From contig JAGZOP010000007.1 in assembly GCA_018383195.1 (NCBI GenBank), positions 1 through 64,000 on the forward strand: a stretch of DNA of 64,000 nt. The letters run 5' to 3'. Positions 1-7,322 of this stretch are shown in pieces. Origin of the DNA: Clostridiaceae bacterium (GTDB taxonomy: Bacteria > Bacillota > Clostridia > Oscillospirales > Butyricicoccaceae). Under the pieces are notes generated by a model, which was not told where the DNA came from, did no database searches, and saw only the letters and a list, made by a program, of their open reading frames with translations. The position numbers and the translations under genes are program-made. Every line of letters begins with the position of its first letter. Within the stretch, counting starts at the first letter, position 1.

Positions 1-1
1 T

Positions 2-247
2 AAACACATATTCAATCCATATAATAAAAATGACACCTTCACAGTCGAAGGTGTCAATGCTGATTTGCGCCACTATATCCCTACGCTGGCGTGTCGGAGC
101 AGGTGTTTTCCGAGAAAGTTGGAGAATCTTCAGGCAGTCCTCACGGTTTTTGTTACCGCGTATAACCGTTTCGGTCTGCAAAAAGCTCGGTATCGTTCAC
201 TCCATTCTGATACCTCCATTCCTTTCTCTGTTTTCGACTTTCTTTAA
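2..247 (+). CDS. C-terminal fragment of an IS-type DDE transposase (runs off left edge)
   Basis: One open frame runs from the left edge to a TAA at 245-247. It reads NADLRHYIPTLACRSRCF, then a leucine-rich stretch, AYNRFG, and ends PFSVFDFL. This pattern (arginine/cysteine-rich segment, AYNRFG, hydrophobic FDFL end) resembles the extreme C-terminus of clostridial DDE transposases, from memory of the family and not from a search. The catalytic acidic residues would lie outside the window, so it cannot be said whether the element is intact. A 9-bp inverted repeat at 32-55 lies inside this frame and is probably incidental. Confidence 0.5.
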   Translation, partial: KHIFNPYNKNDTFTVEGVNADLRHYIPTLACRSRCFPRKLENLQAVLTVFVTAYNRFGLQKARYRSLHSDTSIPFSVFDFL

Positions 248-282
248 CTGCGCGGTTGGACATTCTGACCACCAAGACGGGT

Positions 283-311
283 TTGACAATCTCATATCGA
301 GCGGCTATAAT
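283..311 (+). promoter_or_regulatory. Consensus sigma-A promoter, antisense to the small peptide gene
   Basis: TTGACA at 283-288 and TATAAT at 306-311 are both perfect consensus hexamers with a 17-bp spacer, so transcription should start near 318 and run rightward. No rightward gene follows; the transcript runs antisense across 400-489, the coding region of the small hydrophobic peptide. This is the layout expected for an antitoxin RNA of a type I module (inference). Confidence 0.7.
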
Positions 312-337
312 AGACATAGAAAAAGGGCGCAGCCGGT

Positions 338-366
338 TGACGGTTACTCCCAAAGATTAACTGTCA
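338..366 (-). terminator. Possible 3' hairpin of the small peptide mRNA
   Basis: Arms TGACGGTTA (338-346) and TAACTGTCA (358-366) pair with one mismatch. On the minus strand the hairpin lies about 35 bases after the peptide stop codon, with a run of T about 12 bases further on. It could close the toxin-like mRNA, but the gap before the T run makes it weak. Confidence 0.3.
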
Positions 367-399
367 GAAATTGACCACTTCATTTGGACGTGAGGGCGG

Positions 400-489
400 T
401 CATTTTCTTTTGTCGGAAATCTGAATAATCAGACCGGCAAATGTTACGAGCATTATCACAAACTGAATCAGTTCGGAATAAGTAACCAT
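400..489 (-). CDS. Small hydrophobic holin-like/type I toxin-like peptide (29 aa)
   Basis: An ATG at 489-487 follows a strong GGGAGG site with 6-base spacing and opens a 29-codon frame ending in TGA at 402-400. The peptide starts MVTYSELIQF, has one hydrophobic segment (about residues 8-24) and ends in a charged ISDKRK tail. Length, composition and the M-T-Y-x-x-L start match the putative holin-like toxin peptides common in Firmicutes (family knowledge). A consensus promoter at 283-311 drives RNA across it in the opposite direction. The SD is flanked by CACCA/TGGTG arms that could hide it in the mRNA. It may be a type I toxin or a harmless membrane peptide; no function is shown. Confidence 0.6.
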   Translation of the reverse strand: MVTYSELIQFVIMLVTFAGLIIQISDKRK

Positions 490-540
490 AGCACCACCTC
501 CCTTCAACAGGATGGTGGGAATAACATCTCTGCGCTAAGA

Positions 541-598
541 GCCGCCTTCGGCGGTTGCGCTCCGAAACACGCCTGCGGGCGCAGCGCCAGCCGCAGGC
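541..598. other. Two GC-rich hairpins in the small peptide mRNA leader
   Basis: GCCGCC-TTC-GGCGG (541-554) and GCCTGCGG/CCGCAGGC (571-578 and 591-598) form two compact stem-loops between the putative peptide promoter and its start codon. They could structure the leader or end the antisense RNA coming from the left. Confidence 0.4.
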
Positions 599-617
599 AC
601 GGCTGCGCCTTGCATCA

Positions 618-646
618 AGGATATCACACAGCCTGACAAAATACAA
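618..646 (-). promoter_or_regulatory. Putative promoter of the small peptide gene
   Basis: On the minus strand TTGTAT (646-641) and TATCCT (623-618) are separated by 17 bp. Transcription would start near 611 and give a 5' leader of about 120 bases containing the GC-rich hairpins at 541-554 and 571-598. The -10 is imperfect. Confidence 0.4.
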
Positions 647-652
647 GAAAAA

Positions 653-684
653 TCCCGCTCTCCGGTTGCAGCCGGAAAGCGGGA
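653..684 (-). terminator. Rho-independent terminator, leftward
   Basis: Arms TCCCGCT (653-659) and AGCGGGA (678-684), extended by a CCGG pairing, are followed on the minus strand by TTTTTCTTG. It insulates the small peptide unit from leftward transcription entering from the right. Confidence 0.5.
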
Positions 685-687
685 CAT

Positions 688-751
688 GGGTAGATGAAAG
701 TTAGTAGCTCATATCTACCCTTATTTTATCATACTCATTTTGATAAAATAA
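688..751. promoter_or_regulatory. Two consecutive inverted repeats upstream of the serine recombinase
   Basis: GGGTAGAT/ATCTACCC (688-695 and 713-720) is followed at once by TTATTTTATC/GATAAAATAA (721-730 and 742-751). The second ends at the recombinase SD (AGGGG at 751-755). Such a pair could be an operator or an mRNA structure covering the start region; no promoter hexamers were confidently identified. Confidence 0.45.
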
Positions 752-763
752 GGGGTTATTTTT

Positions 764-1909
764 ATGAATATCAAACGCGCGGCACTGTACATTCGCGTTT
801 CCACCGAAGATCAGGCAATGCATGGGCTGTCCCTTGCTTCCGAGAAAACTGCGCTTCTGGAATACGCGAAAGAACATGACATGAAAGTTGTTGTGATATT
901 CGAAGCTGAGGGGATCAGCGCACGCAAAACCTACCAGAAGTGCCCTGCCTGCTGTCGCTTGCTGGATGCTATTTCGGCGGGCAATATTGATGTGATCCTA
1001 TTCATTAAGCTTGACCGATGGTTTCGGAACATCGCGGAATATTACAAGGTTCAAGAGCTTCTGGACAGGCATAAGGTTGACTGGATTGCTACAGAAGAGC
1101 GCTACGATACTACTACCGCGAACGGACGGCTGAGCCTGAATATTCGTCTATCCATCGCGCAGGATGAAGCAGACCGTACCTCAGAGCGTATCAAATTTGT
1201 ATTCAAAGACAAGGTAAATCGCGGCGAGGTCATCGGCTACCTGTTCCCGCTCGGATATCGTAAAGGGGGAAAGCCCCTTGTAATCGACCCGGAAAAAGCC
1301 GAGATTGTGCGCGATCTGTTCACCTACTATGAGAATATATGCAGCGTGCGCGGTGTCATGTACTACGCAGATGAACGCTATGGGCTTTCTTACCCCCCTT
1401 GCGGGCTGTGGCTTTTGCTATCGAACCGTACATACCTTGGGGAATTTCGAGGGAATCCGCATTTCTGCGAGCCAATCATATCCGTAGAACAGTTCACCCG
1501 CGTACAAAAGCTTCTGGAATCCAGAGAGATTCGCCGCAGTCCGTCTGGACGTATTTACTTGTTCTCCGGCATGATGCGTTGCCCTGTGTGCGGAAAAATG
1601 ATGGTGTGTCAGTACTCAAATGTCGGAAAATGTGTTTACTATAAGTGCCCGGACGCTTATAATAGAAAGGGGTACACGAACCGCAAACTGATTCGCGAAA
1701 CCTATCTGCAAAAATTAACCACTCAGCTTGAGGAGGCAGGTAAGGTCATTGACATTCGCCCAAACTACGCGGAACTCAAGCAGCACATTACTGCGTTCCT
1801 CTCCATCTATGACGAGATGAACCCTGAGGAAAAGAAACACTTTTATAACCGTGTAATCGACCATATCAGCCTTGACACCGACCTGAAACCAGCTGTAGTT
1901 TTCAGGTAA
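764..1909 (+). CDS. Large serine recombinase (short form, 381 aa)
   Basis: Site-specific DNA recombinase of the resolvase/invertase superfamily, which cuts DNA through a serine nucleophile. The N-terminal catalytic domain (about 1-145) has Ser13 in YIRVSTEDQ and KLDRWFRN at 82-89. A recombinase domain (about 150-260) and a zinc ribbon with CPVC at 273-276 plus Cys290 and Cys295 follow. At 381 residues it is shorter than typical integrases of this class (450-550) and lacks a long coiled-coil end, though its catalytic residues are present. The ATG at 764 has an AGGGG site. It is the last gene before the ordinary chromosome, so it may mark the end of an element extending to the left; no attachment site could be proved in 1910-1995. 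Confidence 0.88.
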   Translation: MNIKRAALYIRVSTEDQAMHGLSLASEKTALLEYAKEHDMKVVVIFEAEGISARKTYQKCPACCRLLDAISAGNIDVILFIKLDRWFRNIAEYYKVQELLDRHKVDWIATEERYDTTTANGRLSLNIRLSIAQDEADRTSERIKFVFKDKVNRGEVIGYLFPLGYRKGGKPLVIDPEKAEIVRDLFTYYENICSVRGVMYYADERYGLSYPPCGLWLLLSNRTYLGEFRGNPHFCEPIISVEQFTRVQKLLESREIRRSPSGRIYLFSGMMRCPVCGKMMVCQYSNVGKCVYYKCPDAYNRKGYTNRKLIRETYLQKLTTQLEEAGKVIDIRPNYAELKQHITAFLSIYDEMNPEEKKHFYNRVIDHISLDTDLKPAVVFR

Positions 1910-1995
1910 AAACCATGTTGCGTAATAAATACCACGCTACACCGTACTATACCGAGAACCTATAACCTACGATTTCTTATGAAAGAGGTGCTGTT

Positions 1996-2334
1996 ATGCC
2001 ATATATCGCAGTTAATGTCAGCCGTGTGCTGACCGAACAGGAAAAAGAATCTATCAAATCCGCGTTGGGCGAGAAAATCAGTGTCATTCCGGGCAAAAAA
2101 GAAAAGGGGCTGATGGTCGATATTGTAGACGGCCGTGCGCTGTATTATGGCGGCGAAAAATGCGACGGCGCATTTCTCGACATCCGCATTTTCGGTACCG
2201 CAGCCGCTGAAGATAAAAAGGCTTTCATGGAAACCGCCTTTGATGTCATGGAACAGGCTGGTTTTTCGAAAAAAAACGTTTATATGACCCTGTCCGAGTT
2301 CCCGAACTGGGGCGTGAACGGCACAATGGTGTGA
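1996..2334 (+). CDS. MIF-like tautomerase (phenylpyruvate tautomerase family)
   Basis: A 112-residue protein of the tautomerase/MIF superfamily, cytosolic trimers that interconvert keto and enol forms using Pro1 after methionine removal. The protein starts MPYI, so the catalytic proline is in place. The middle ALYYGGEKC and the end NVYMTLSEFPNWGVNG match the MIF fold pattern (sheet, GG loop, final N-x-G). The start is preceded by GAAAGAGG. It lies 3 bases before tatD and is probably cotranscribed with it. The physiological substrate is unknown. Confidence 0.8.
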   Translation: MPYIAVNVSRVLTEQEKESIKSALGEKISVIPGKKEKGLMVDIVDGRALYYGGEKCDGAFLDIRIFGTAAAEDKKAFMETAFDVMEQAGFSKKNVYMTLSEFPNWGVNGTMV

Positions 2335-2337
2335 CCT

Positions 2338-3111
2338 ATGCTGTTTGACACCCATGCACATTATGACGACGAGCGCTTCGATGAGGACCGCGACGCGCTG
2401 CTTGCTTCCATGCCTGAACACGGCGTTGGTCTAATTTTGAATCCCGGATGCGATTTGGAAACCAGCCGCAAGGCGATTGATTATGCCTCACGTTTCCCGC
2501 ATGTATATGCCGCTGTGGGCATCCATCCGGAAAATACTGAGGGGGTCGATCTGGAGCGGGATCTTTCCCAACTCGAAGCGCTGGCGCAGTCCTCTCCCCG
2601 CGTGCGTGCCATCGGCGAAATTGGTTTGGACTATTACTGGGTCAAAGACCCCGAAGAACGCCGCTTTCAGGCAGAACTGTTCCGTGCACAGATGCGGCTG
2701 GCAAAGCGGCTGGATCTGCCGGTCATTATCCATGACCGCGAGGCGCATTTGGACTGCCTGACCATTGCCGAACAGTATCCGGGCATGCGCGGCGTGTTCC
2801 ACTGCTACTCCGGTTCAACTGAGTTTGCCATGCGCTTACTCGAACTTGGGTATGATCTGTCCTTCACCGGTGTTCTGACTTACAAAAACGCCAAAAAGGC
2901 TGTCGAGGTTGTACGCGCTGTGCCGCTTGAGCGCATTATGATTGAAACCGATGCGCCGTATATGGCGCCTGTCCCGTTCCGCGGCAAGCGAAATTCTTCC
3001 CTGTATGTTTACCGCATGGCAGAGGCGATTGCCGAAATCAAAGAACTGCCGCTTGCTCAAGTCATCGAACAGACAACGGAAAACGGCAAGCGTCTGTTTG
3101 GTATCGTGTAA
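2338..3111 (+). CDS. tatD: TatD family metal-dependent hydrolase/DNase
   Basis: Cytosolic TIM-barrel nuclease/hydrolase of 257 residues, about the family norm. Metal ligands are visible: His6 and His8 in DTHAHYD, Glu94 in GEIGLDYY, His132 in VIIHDREA, His155 in FHCYSG and Asp205 in ETDAPY. TatD proteins act as 3'-5' exonucleases in DNA repair and are often found next to metG or ribosomal maturation genes. Here the neighbour is the tautomerase, 3 bases upstream. Transcription probably ends at the hairpin beginning at 3121. Confidence 0.92.
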   Translation: MLFDTHAHYDDERFDEDRDALLASMPEHGVGLILNPGCDLETSRKAIDYASRFPHVYAAVGIHPENTEGVDLERDLSQLEALAQSSPRVRAIGEIGLDYYWVKDPEERRFQAELFRAQMRLAKRLDLPVIIHDREAHLDCLTIAEQYPGMRGVFHCYSGSTEFAMRLLELGYDLSFTGVLTYKNAKKAVEVVRAVPLERIMIETDAPYMAPVPFRGKRNSSLYVYRMAEAIAEIKELPLAQVIEQTTENGKRLFGIV

Positions 3112-3120
3112 AAAAGAACC

Positions 3121-3156
3121 CCTTGGGGCATCCTCCATAAAGAAGGTGCCCCAAGG
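3121..3156 (+). terminator. Terminator after tatD
   Basis: CCTTGGGGCA (3121-3130) pairs perfectly with TGCCCCAAGG (3147-3156); a short CGGCTTTT follows. Ten base pairs 9 bases after the tatD stop make a likely, if T-poor, terminator. Confidence 0.6.
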
Positions 3157-3187
3157 CGGCTTTTGCAACTCAATTTAACATTTTCCG

Positions 3188-3218
3188 AAACGGTGTAGCC
3201 TTATTGGTTACGCCGTTT
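3188..3218 (-). terminator. Terminator of the leftward serine recombinase
   Basis: AAACGGTGTAGCC and GGTTACGCCGTTT form a stem with a 5-base loop, followed on the minus strand by TTTCGGAAAATG. The recombinase stop codon (3208-3210) lies inside the stem. Confidence 0.5.
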
Positions 3219-5067
3219 CTGTTTTCTTACGCTCCGCAATAGATTTCTGGAACGATTCTTCCATTTCTTCCGGTGTCAGTTCGTCGAGAATCCCGACGCC
3301 TCTGTAATGAATGTCTACAATCTGGATACGCTTGCCGTCAAGATATTTCGGCGCGTAAACTACGATCTTTTCCACAAACTCGTGAATCAGTTCCGGTGTC
3401 AACACCTTCAGCTCGGTGATTTTCTTAACTTTTCGGATAAACTGCTGCAAATTCACTGTCTTATCCGTTTCGGTTTCCAGATATGCCTGCATCTCCGGAA
3501 CGGCAGCTTTTAACATTTGCTGTTCTGCTTCATAGGACGTGGACAAGGTCGCATAGCGCTCATAAGACAGTTTTCCGCTGGCGTTATCCTCTGTGTAGCA
3601 GGCCATCTGTTTGCGGGCAAATTCTTTCTCGAATACCTGCACATTCAGCATAATACGCTGCATACTTTCTAAAACAAGCTGTTCCACAACTTTTTCACGG
3701 ATGTAATGTGCAGAACAAATATCAGAATTCTTGCGGTATGAAGAACAGAAGAAGTATGCCTGCTCACGTTTGCTGTTGTTGGAAAAACTGTAATACAGCT
3801 TTTCTCCGCAGTCAGCACAGTACAGCAACCCCGAAAACGGGCTGACAATACCGCTTTTCGTCGGCCTGCGGCGGTGCTTGCGAAGCTCCTGCACTAAGTC
3901 GAAGACCGCTCGATCGATAATGGCTGGATGCGTATCCTTAAAAATCTTCCAATCCTCAGGTGGGCGCTCGATTTTCTTTTTGTTCTTGAAGGACTTTCTG
4001 GTGCTGCGGAAATTGACCGTATCACCGCAGTATTCCTGCTTGCTGAGAATATCCGCCACAGTAGCCGAACACCAGTTGTACGGAACGGCGGGCAGCTTGC
4101 TGCAATTTCTGCCGATGCCTAGCCAGTGCTCGGTCGGTGTCGGCACTTCGGCAGCTTTTAAGCGTTTTGCAATCTGCGTGGGAACACACCAGGCAAAGAT
4201 TTGCCGAACGATTTTCGCGGCGTCTTCGTCCACAATCCAGCTGTTTTTGTCCTCCGGGTCTTTGAGGTAGCCGAAAGGCGGATTAGTGGTCAGCGGTGCG
4301 CCGGACATTCCCTTGCTTTTGAACACATTCCGCACTTTTTGACTGGTATTCTGCGCGTGCCACTCGTTGAACAGGTCCTGCATCGGAACAATCTGACTGA
4401 TACCCTTGGCTGTGTCAATATTATCCATGATGGCAATATAGCGAACGCCGAGATTGTCGAACCCTTCTTCCAAAAGCTGTCCTACGATAAGCCGATTTCG
4501 CCCCAAACGAGAATGGTCTTTGACGATCAAGGTCCCGATAAGTCTCTTTTCTGCCAGTTCCATGATTTCTGTAAACGCAGGTCTTGCAAAGGTCGTGCCC
4601 GACCAGCCATCGTCAATAAACACGCGAGTGTTCTTGAAGCCGTTATCCTGTGCATATTTTTCGAGGATGGCCTGCTGATTTTTGATACTTCCTGACATAC
4701 CGTCCTGCTCATCATCGCGGGACAGGCGGCAGTACAGGGCTGTGATTTTATCCGGTTGCTTTGTCCTGATACTCCTTTCCCAGCCGGATATGATTGAACC
4801 TGTATGTAAGCATAGTCTATCATATTCGGCTGTAAACTTCAACACTTTAATACGCTGTACTTTTTCGACGATGTTCTCCTTTGCCTCATCATCAAAGAAT
4901 GCTCTTACTGTGTATGTCGTGCCGTTGATCTCTTTGAGAAAATGCAGCGGCTGGACGTAGGTGGTTCTGCGAAACCACGCAATGCGATCTTCTTGAGGCA
5001 GTGCCGCGAGGTCGTTTGTTATGAGGTCAAGCTGAGTATGAATCTCGCGAATCAGATTTTCTGCCAT
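3208..5067 (-). CDS. TnpX-like large serine recombinase with a fused TnpW-like N-terminus
   Basis: Transposon resolvase of the Tn4451 TnpX type, 619 residues. The recombinase core begins at about residue 103 (KQPDKITALYCRLSRDDE, nucleophile Ser116), with SRLGRNR in the catalytic domain, a recombinase domain, a zinc ribbon with YCADCGEKL, and a C-terminal coiled region. The first ~95 residues (EINGTTYTVRAFF) resemble the separate small TnpW protein that usually precedes such recombinases. At 4765-4780, just before the normal core start, a GGAAAGGAG site remains but the expected ATG reads AGG, so the core is now reached by reading through from the upstream frame. The start at 5067 has a GAGGAG site. 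Either a working fusion or a damaged recombinase. Confidence 0.82.
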   Translation of the reverse strand: MAENLIREIHTQLDLITNDLAALPQEDRIAWFRRTTYVQPLHFLKEINGTTYTVRAFFDDEAKENIVEKVQRIKVLKFTAEYDRLCLHTGSIISGWERSIRTKQPDKITALYCRLSRDDEQDGMSGSIKNQQAILEKYAQDNGFKNTRVFIDDGWSGTTFARPAFTEIMELAEKRLIGTLIVKDHSRLGRNRLIVGQLLEEGFDNLGVRYIAIMDNIDTAKGISQIVPMQDLFNEWHAQNTSQKVRNVFKSKGMSGAPLTTNPPFGYLKDPEDKNSWIVDEDAAKIVRQIFAWCVPTQIAKRLKAAEVPTPTEHWLGIGRNCSKLPAVPYNWCSATVADILSKQEYCGDTVNFRSTRKSFKNKKKIERPPEDWKIFKDTHPAIIDRAVFDLVQELRKHRRRPTKSGIVSPFSGLLYCADCGEKLYYSFSNNSKREQAYFFCSSYRKNSDICSAHYIREKVVEQLVLESMQRIMLNVQVFEKEFARKQMACYTEDNASGKLSYERYATLSTSYEAEQQMLKAAVPEMQAYLETETDKTVNLQQFIRKVKKITELKVLTPELIHEFVEKIVVYAPKYLDGKRIQIVDIHYRGVGILDELTPEEMEESFQKSIAERKKTETA

Positions 5068-5496
5068 TTGCGTTACACTCCTCTTCGGCTGGTTGATGGT
5101 TTAAAAAGGGAGAAGCCTCTCAATAATCAACTACAACCTTTGACCTCAAAAACTGACAAAAAACTTTTAGAAATATTTTGTGAACGCCAATCCGAGCAGT
5201 AAAAACCGGAGCACACAGCTGAATTTCAGCTATGCACTCCGGTTTGTTTTGTTGGTGCCAATATTGAGTTTTTTGCGCGTGAGATGTCGTAACAAGCAAC
5301 GGATTTGATTGTTCAAATCCAGCCCCGCAGAGAATTTCCCTGTGACCCTATCCCCAAAAAATAAACCGACAGCACAGTATACCAGTCCGCCGAAATCGTT
5401 TGCCCATTGACGCGATAACGGGGGGCGAGCATATACTACGCCGCACATTCCGTACATCGATTTCGAACTTTTCTCCGATGAATATGCGACCTGTCG
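5068..5496. other. Intergenic region without a supported gene
   Basis: About 430 bases separate the recombinase start from the panE-like promoter. It holds the recombinase ribosome site, the hairpin at 5203-5245 and A/T-rich sequence. A 101-codon leftward frame over 5230-5535 has no ribosome site and overlaps the panE-like promoter, so it is not called. Confidence 0.5.
5203..5245. terminator. Bidirectional hairpin terminator upstream of the recombinase
   Basis: AAACCGGAG (5203-5211) pairs with CTCCGGTTT (5237-5245), with an inner AGCTGAA/TTCAGCT stem. T-rich tracts lie on both sides. A closely similar hairpin (CCGGAGCACA ... TGCACTCCGG) occurs at 22233-22274 after the tnpV remnant. Confidence 0.6.
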
Positions 5497-5525
5497 TTGT
5501 ATTTCCATGCATTTTATGGTATAAT
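5497..5525 (+). promoter_or_regulatory. Promoter of the PanE-like gene
   Basis: TTGTAT (5497-5502) and TATAAT (5520-5525) have a 17-bp spacer, 33 bases before the ATG at 5558 and ahead of an AAGGAGG site at 5544-5550. Confidence 0.7.
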
Positions 5526-5557
5526 TATTGTACAAAGAGCTTCAAGGAGGAAAGAAT

Positions 5558-6517
5558 ATGACTCTTCGCTACATGACCATCGGCGCGGGCGGAACAGGCG
5601 CTCCGCTCGGTGCTTTTCTGGCAAGAAACGGTGTGGATGTAACGCTTATCGCGCGCGGTGCGCATCTCGCCGCTATGCAGGAAAAAGGCCTGCGCTTCGA
5701 GCAGAGTGACGGCGAGACCTGGACCGTTCCCGTGAAGGCATTCGACATGGACGGCTTCCTCGCCGCAAAGGCGCAGGGCGCTCCCTCGCCCGATGTGATA
5801 TTTGTCTGTGTCAAGGGATATTCGCTCATCGATACCATCCCCTTTATCCGCAGCGCGGTCGGCGAAAAAACCGTTGTCATCCCCATTCTCAACATCTATG
5901 GCACGGGACGCATAATGCAGACGCAGCTCCCCGAACTGCTCGTGACCGACGGCTGCATCTACATCTCGTCCAATCTCGCTGCTCCCGGCGTGATCCAGCG
6001 CCATGGCTCAATCTTCCGCGTGATCTTCGGCACGCCTGACCACCGCACGGACAATCCAACGCTCTGTCAGGTCGCCTCCGACCTCACCGCCGCCGGTATC
6101 GACACACTTTACTCCCCCTTTGTCGAGAAGGACACTCTGCTCAAGTTCTCGCACGTTTCCCCCATGGCGGCCTGTGGCCAGTATTATCATGTGAAGGCTG
6201 GCGCGATGCAGAAGCCGGGCGAAATCCGCGAGTGCTTCATCCGCCTCGTCGTTGAAATCCTCGAGCTTGCGCGCGCGATGGGCATCGAGCTGGATGACAA
6301 GCCGCACGCGCCGCTCATGCAGTCCCATCTGAAAATTCTCGACGATCTCGCCGAATCCGCATCCACCTCGATGCAGCGCGATATTGAAGCCGGAAAAAGC
6401 TCCGAGGTCGACGGCCTCATCTATCAGGTCGTCCGTCTGGCCGACAAATACGGCCTCGCCTGCCCGGAATACCGCAAGATTGCTCAGAAAGTCAAGGCAG
6501 AACTCGCTGAAAAATAA
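5558..6517 (+). CDS. 2-dehydropantoate 2-reductase family (PanE/ApbA) protein
   Basis: NADPH-dependent reductase of the ketopantoate reductase family, 319 residues, cytosolic. The dinucleotide loop GAGGTGAPLG is at 9-18, VCVKGYSL holds the family lysine of the catalytic loop, and the helical C-terminal domain (about 190-319) contains LKFSHVSPMAACG. The ATG at 5558 is chosen over an upstream TTG because it sits 7 bases after AAGGAGG. Whether it makes pantoate is uncertain: no panB or panC is nearby, and many relatives reduce other 2-oxo acids. Its place next to an acid-catabolism region makes a 2-hydroxy/2-oxo acid dehydrogenase role possible (inference). Codons are GC-rich like its leftward neighbours. 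Confidence 0.75.
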   Translation: MTLRYMTIGAGGTGAPLGAFLARNGVDVTLIARGAHLAAMQEKGLRFEQSDGETWTVPVKAFDMDGFLAAKAQGAPSPDVIFVCVKGYSLIDTIPFIRSAVGEKTVVIPILNIYGTGRIMQTQLPELLVTDGCIYISSNLAAPGVIQRHGSIFRVIFGTPDHRTDNPTLCQVASDLTAAGIDTLYSPFVEKDTLLKFSHVSPMAACGQYYHVKAGAMQKPGEIRECFIRLVVEILELARAMGIELDDKPHAPLMQSHLKILDDLAESASTSMQRDIEAGKSSEVDGLIYQVVRLADKYGLACPEYRKIAQKVKAELAEK

Positions 6518-6536
6518 AATCCAGGCAGCAGAAAAC

Positions 6537-6566
6537 CTCCCGTTTCACGAAGAAGCGGGAGATTTT
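6537..6566. terminator. Bidirectional terminator between convergent genes
   Basis: CTCCCG (6537-6542) pairs with CGGGAG (6556-6561), extended by inner TTC/GAA pairs. ATTTTTCT follows on the plus strand and A-rich sequence lies on the other side. It serves the PanE-like gene and the convergent PPC gene. Confidence 0.65.
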
Positions 6567-6584
6567 TCTCATCATATCAGACTC

Positions 6585-7007
6585 TTACAGGAACTTAAAC
6601 AGGTTCAGTCCGGTCACATCGTCGTACTGACGGTCAATCTTACCGTCGATCAGACGGATGACCATCTCGCAGGTCGCGCTGACCTCCGCCCGGTTCAGAT
6701 GACCGCCGAACACCTCGCCTCTGTCGTTTCCGGCGCTCAGATGCAGATGGGTGTAAAATTCGCCGTTCATCCTGTCGATCGTGCCGGTCAGCGAGACGAT
6801 TTCAAAGCTGCCCTCGAACGAATTGGCGTAATACCTCTTCTCATCGACCTTGTACACGCCGACAGTGAAGCTTGCGAGCGCACCGAGCGCCTGCACGCTC
6901 GCAAGCTGAATGTTTTCCTTGAGCGCGACCGTCTTGACCTGCTCGAGGATCTCCTCTCCGCGATCGATGCGGACGAGCAGCGTGTCACAAAATCTTCTAT
7001 AATCCAT
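6585..7007 (-). CDS. PPC/DUF296-domain protein
   Basis: A 140-residue protein matching the bacterial PCC/PPC (DUF296) domain. These are small trimeric proteins, called DNA-binding in plants and of unclear role in bacteria. The visible signature is FYTHLHLSAGND with GEVFGGHL (metal-binding histidines in some structures) and an N-terminal LLVRIDRGEEILEQV strand-helix. The ATG at 7007 has an AAGGAGG site; the longer frame upstream has none. It is transcribed left, in the same direction as PFOR, but about 315 bases separate them. The usual role guess is sensing a small ligand; nothing in the sequence settles it. Confidence 0.75.
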   Translation of the reverse strand: MDYRRFCDTLLVRIDRGEEILEQVKTVALKENIQLASVQALGALASFTVGVYKVDEKRYYANSFEGSFEIVSLTGTIDRMNGEFYTHLHLSAGNDRGEVFGGHLNRAEVSATCEMVIRLIDGKIDRQYDDVTGLNLFKFL

Positions 7008-7322
7008 CGTTTTTCCTCCTTGTTTAGATTTGTTTTCCATCCCAACCGTACCATGGACACGGCGATATGTCAAGGCAGGATAACACTCCTCCATCAGTAT
7101 GACAGAGGAGTGTATCGTTTTTATACAGAAAGCCGCAGTCGTCAGACATTGAAAAATTATTTACAGAAAGGAGGGATATCATTGAATTAGGCTATCAATA
7201 TTTAGGGGGTGTACTGCTGCTTTCCGTGCCGGGTATGGCAAGTGAATCCGGCGCCAGGAAAGGAGGGATGAGATAATATTTCATGCTTCGAAAAGAGACT
7301 ACCGCAGGCTTTTTGTAACAGA
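7008..7322. other. Intergenic region with a hairpin and two ribosome-site-like motifs
   Basis: ACACTCCTC (7083-7091) and GAGGAGTGT (7105-7113) form a hairpin followed by ATCGTTTTTA on the plus strand. GAAAGGAGGGAT occurs twice, about 90 bases apart (near 7166 and 7258), on the plus strand. The first is followed by an open frame of about 32 codons lacking a normal start (ATT), the second by ATGAGATAA and then a 12-codon frame. No recognised gene. Confidence 0.4.

Noticed and set aside
32..55. 9-bp inverted repeat at the left edge, T-rich on the minus side
   Set aside because: It lies inside the transposase C-terminal frame and no leftward gene ends there.
380..646. 88-codon arginine- and cysteine-rich leftward frame
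   Set aside because: Shadow over hairpin-rich DNA; no ribosome site; the 29-codon peptide in another frame has a strong one.
1910..1995. Attachment site of the recombinase at 764
   Set aside because: No direct repeat could be matched within the window.
5230..5535. 101-codon leftward frame before the PanE-like gene
   Set aside because: No ribosome site, overlaps a good promoter, no family resemblance seen.
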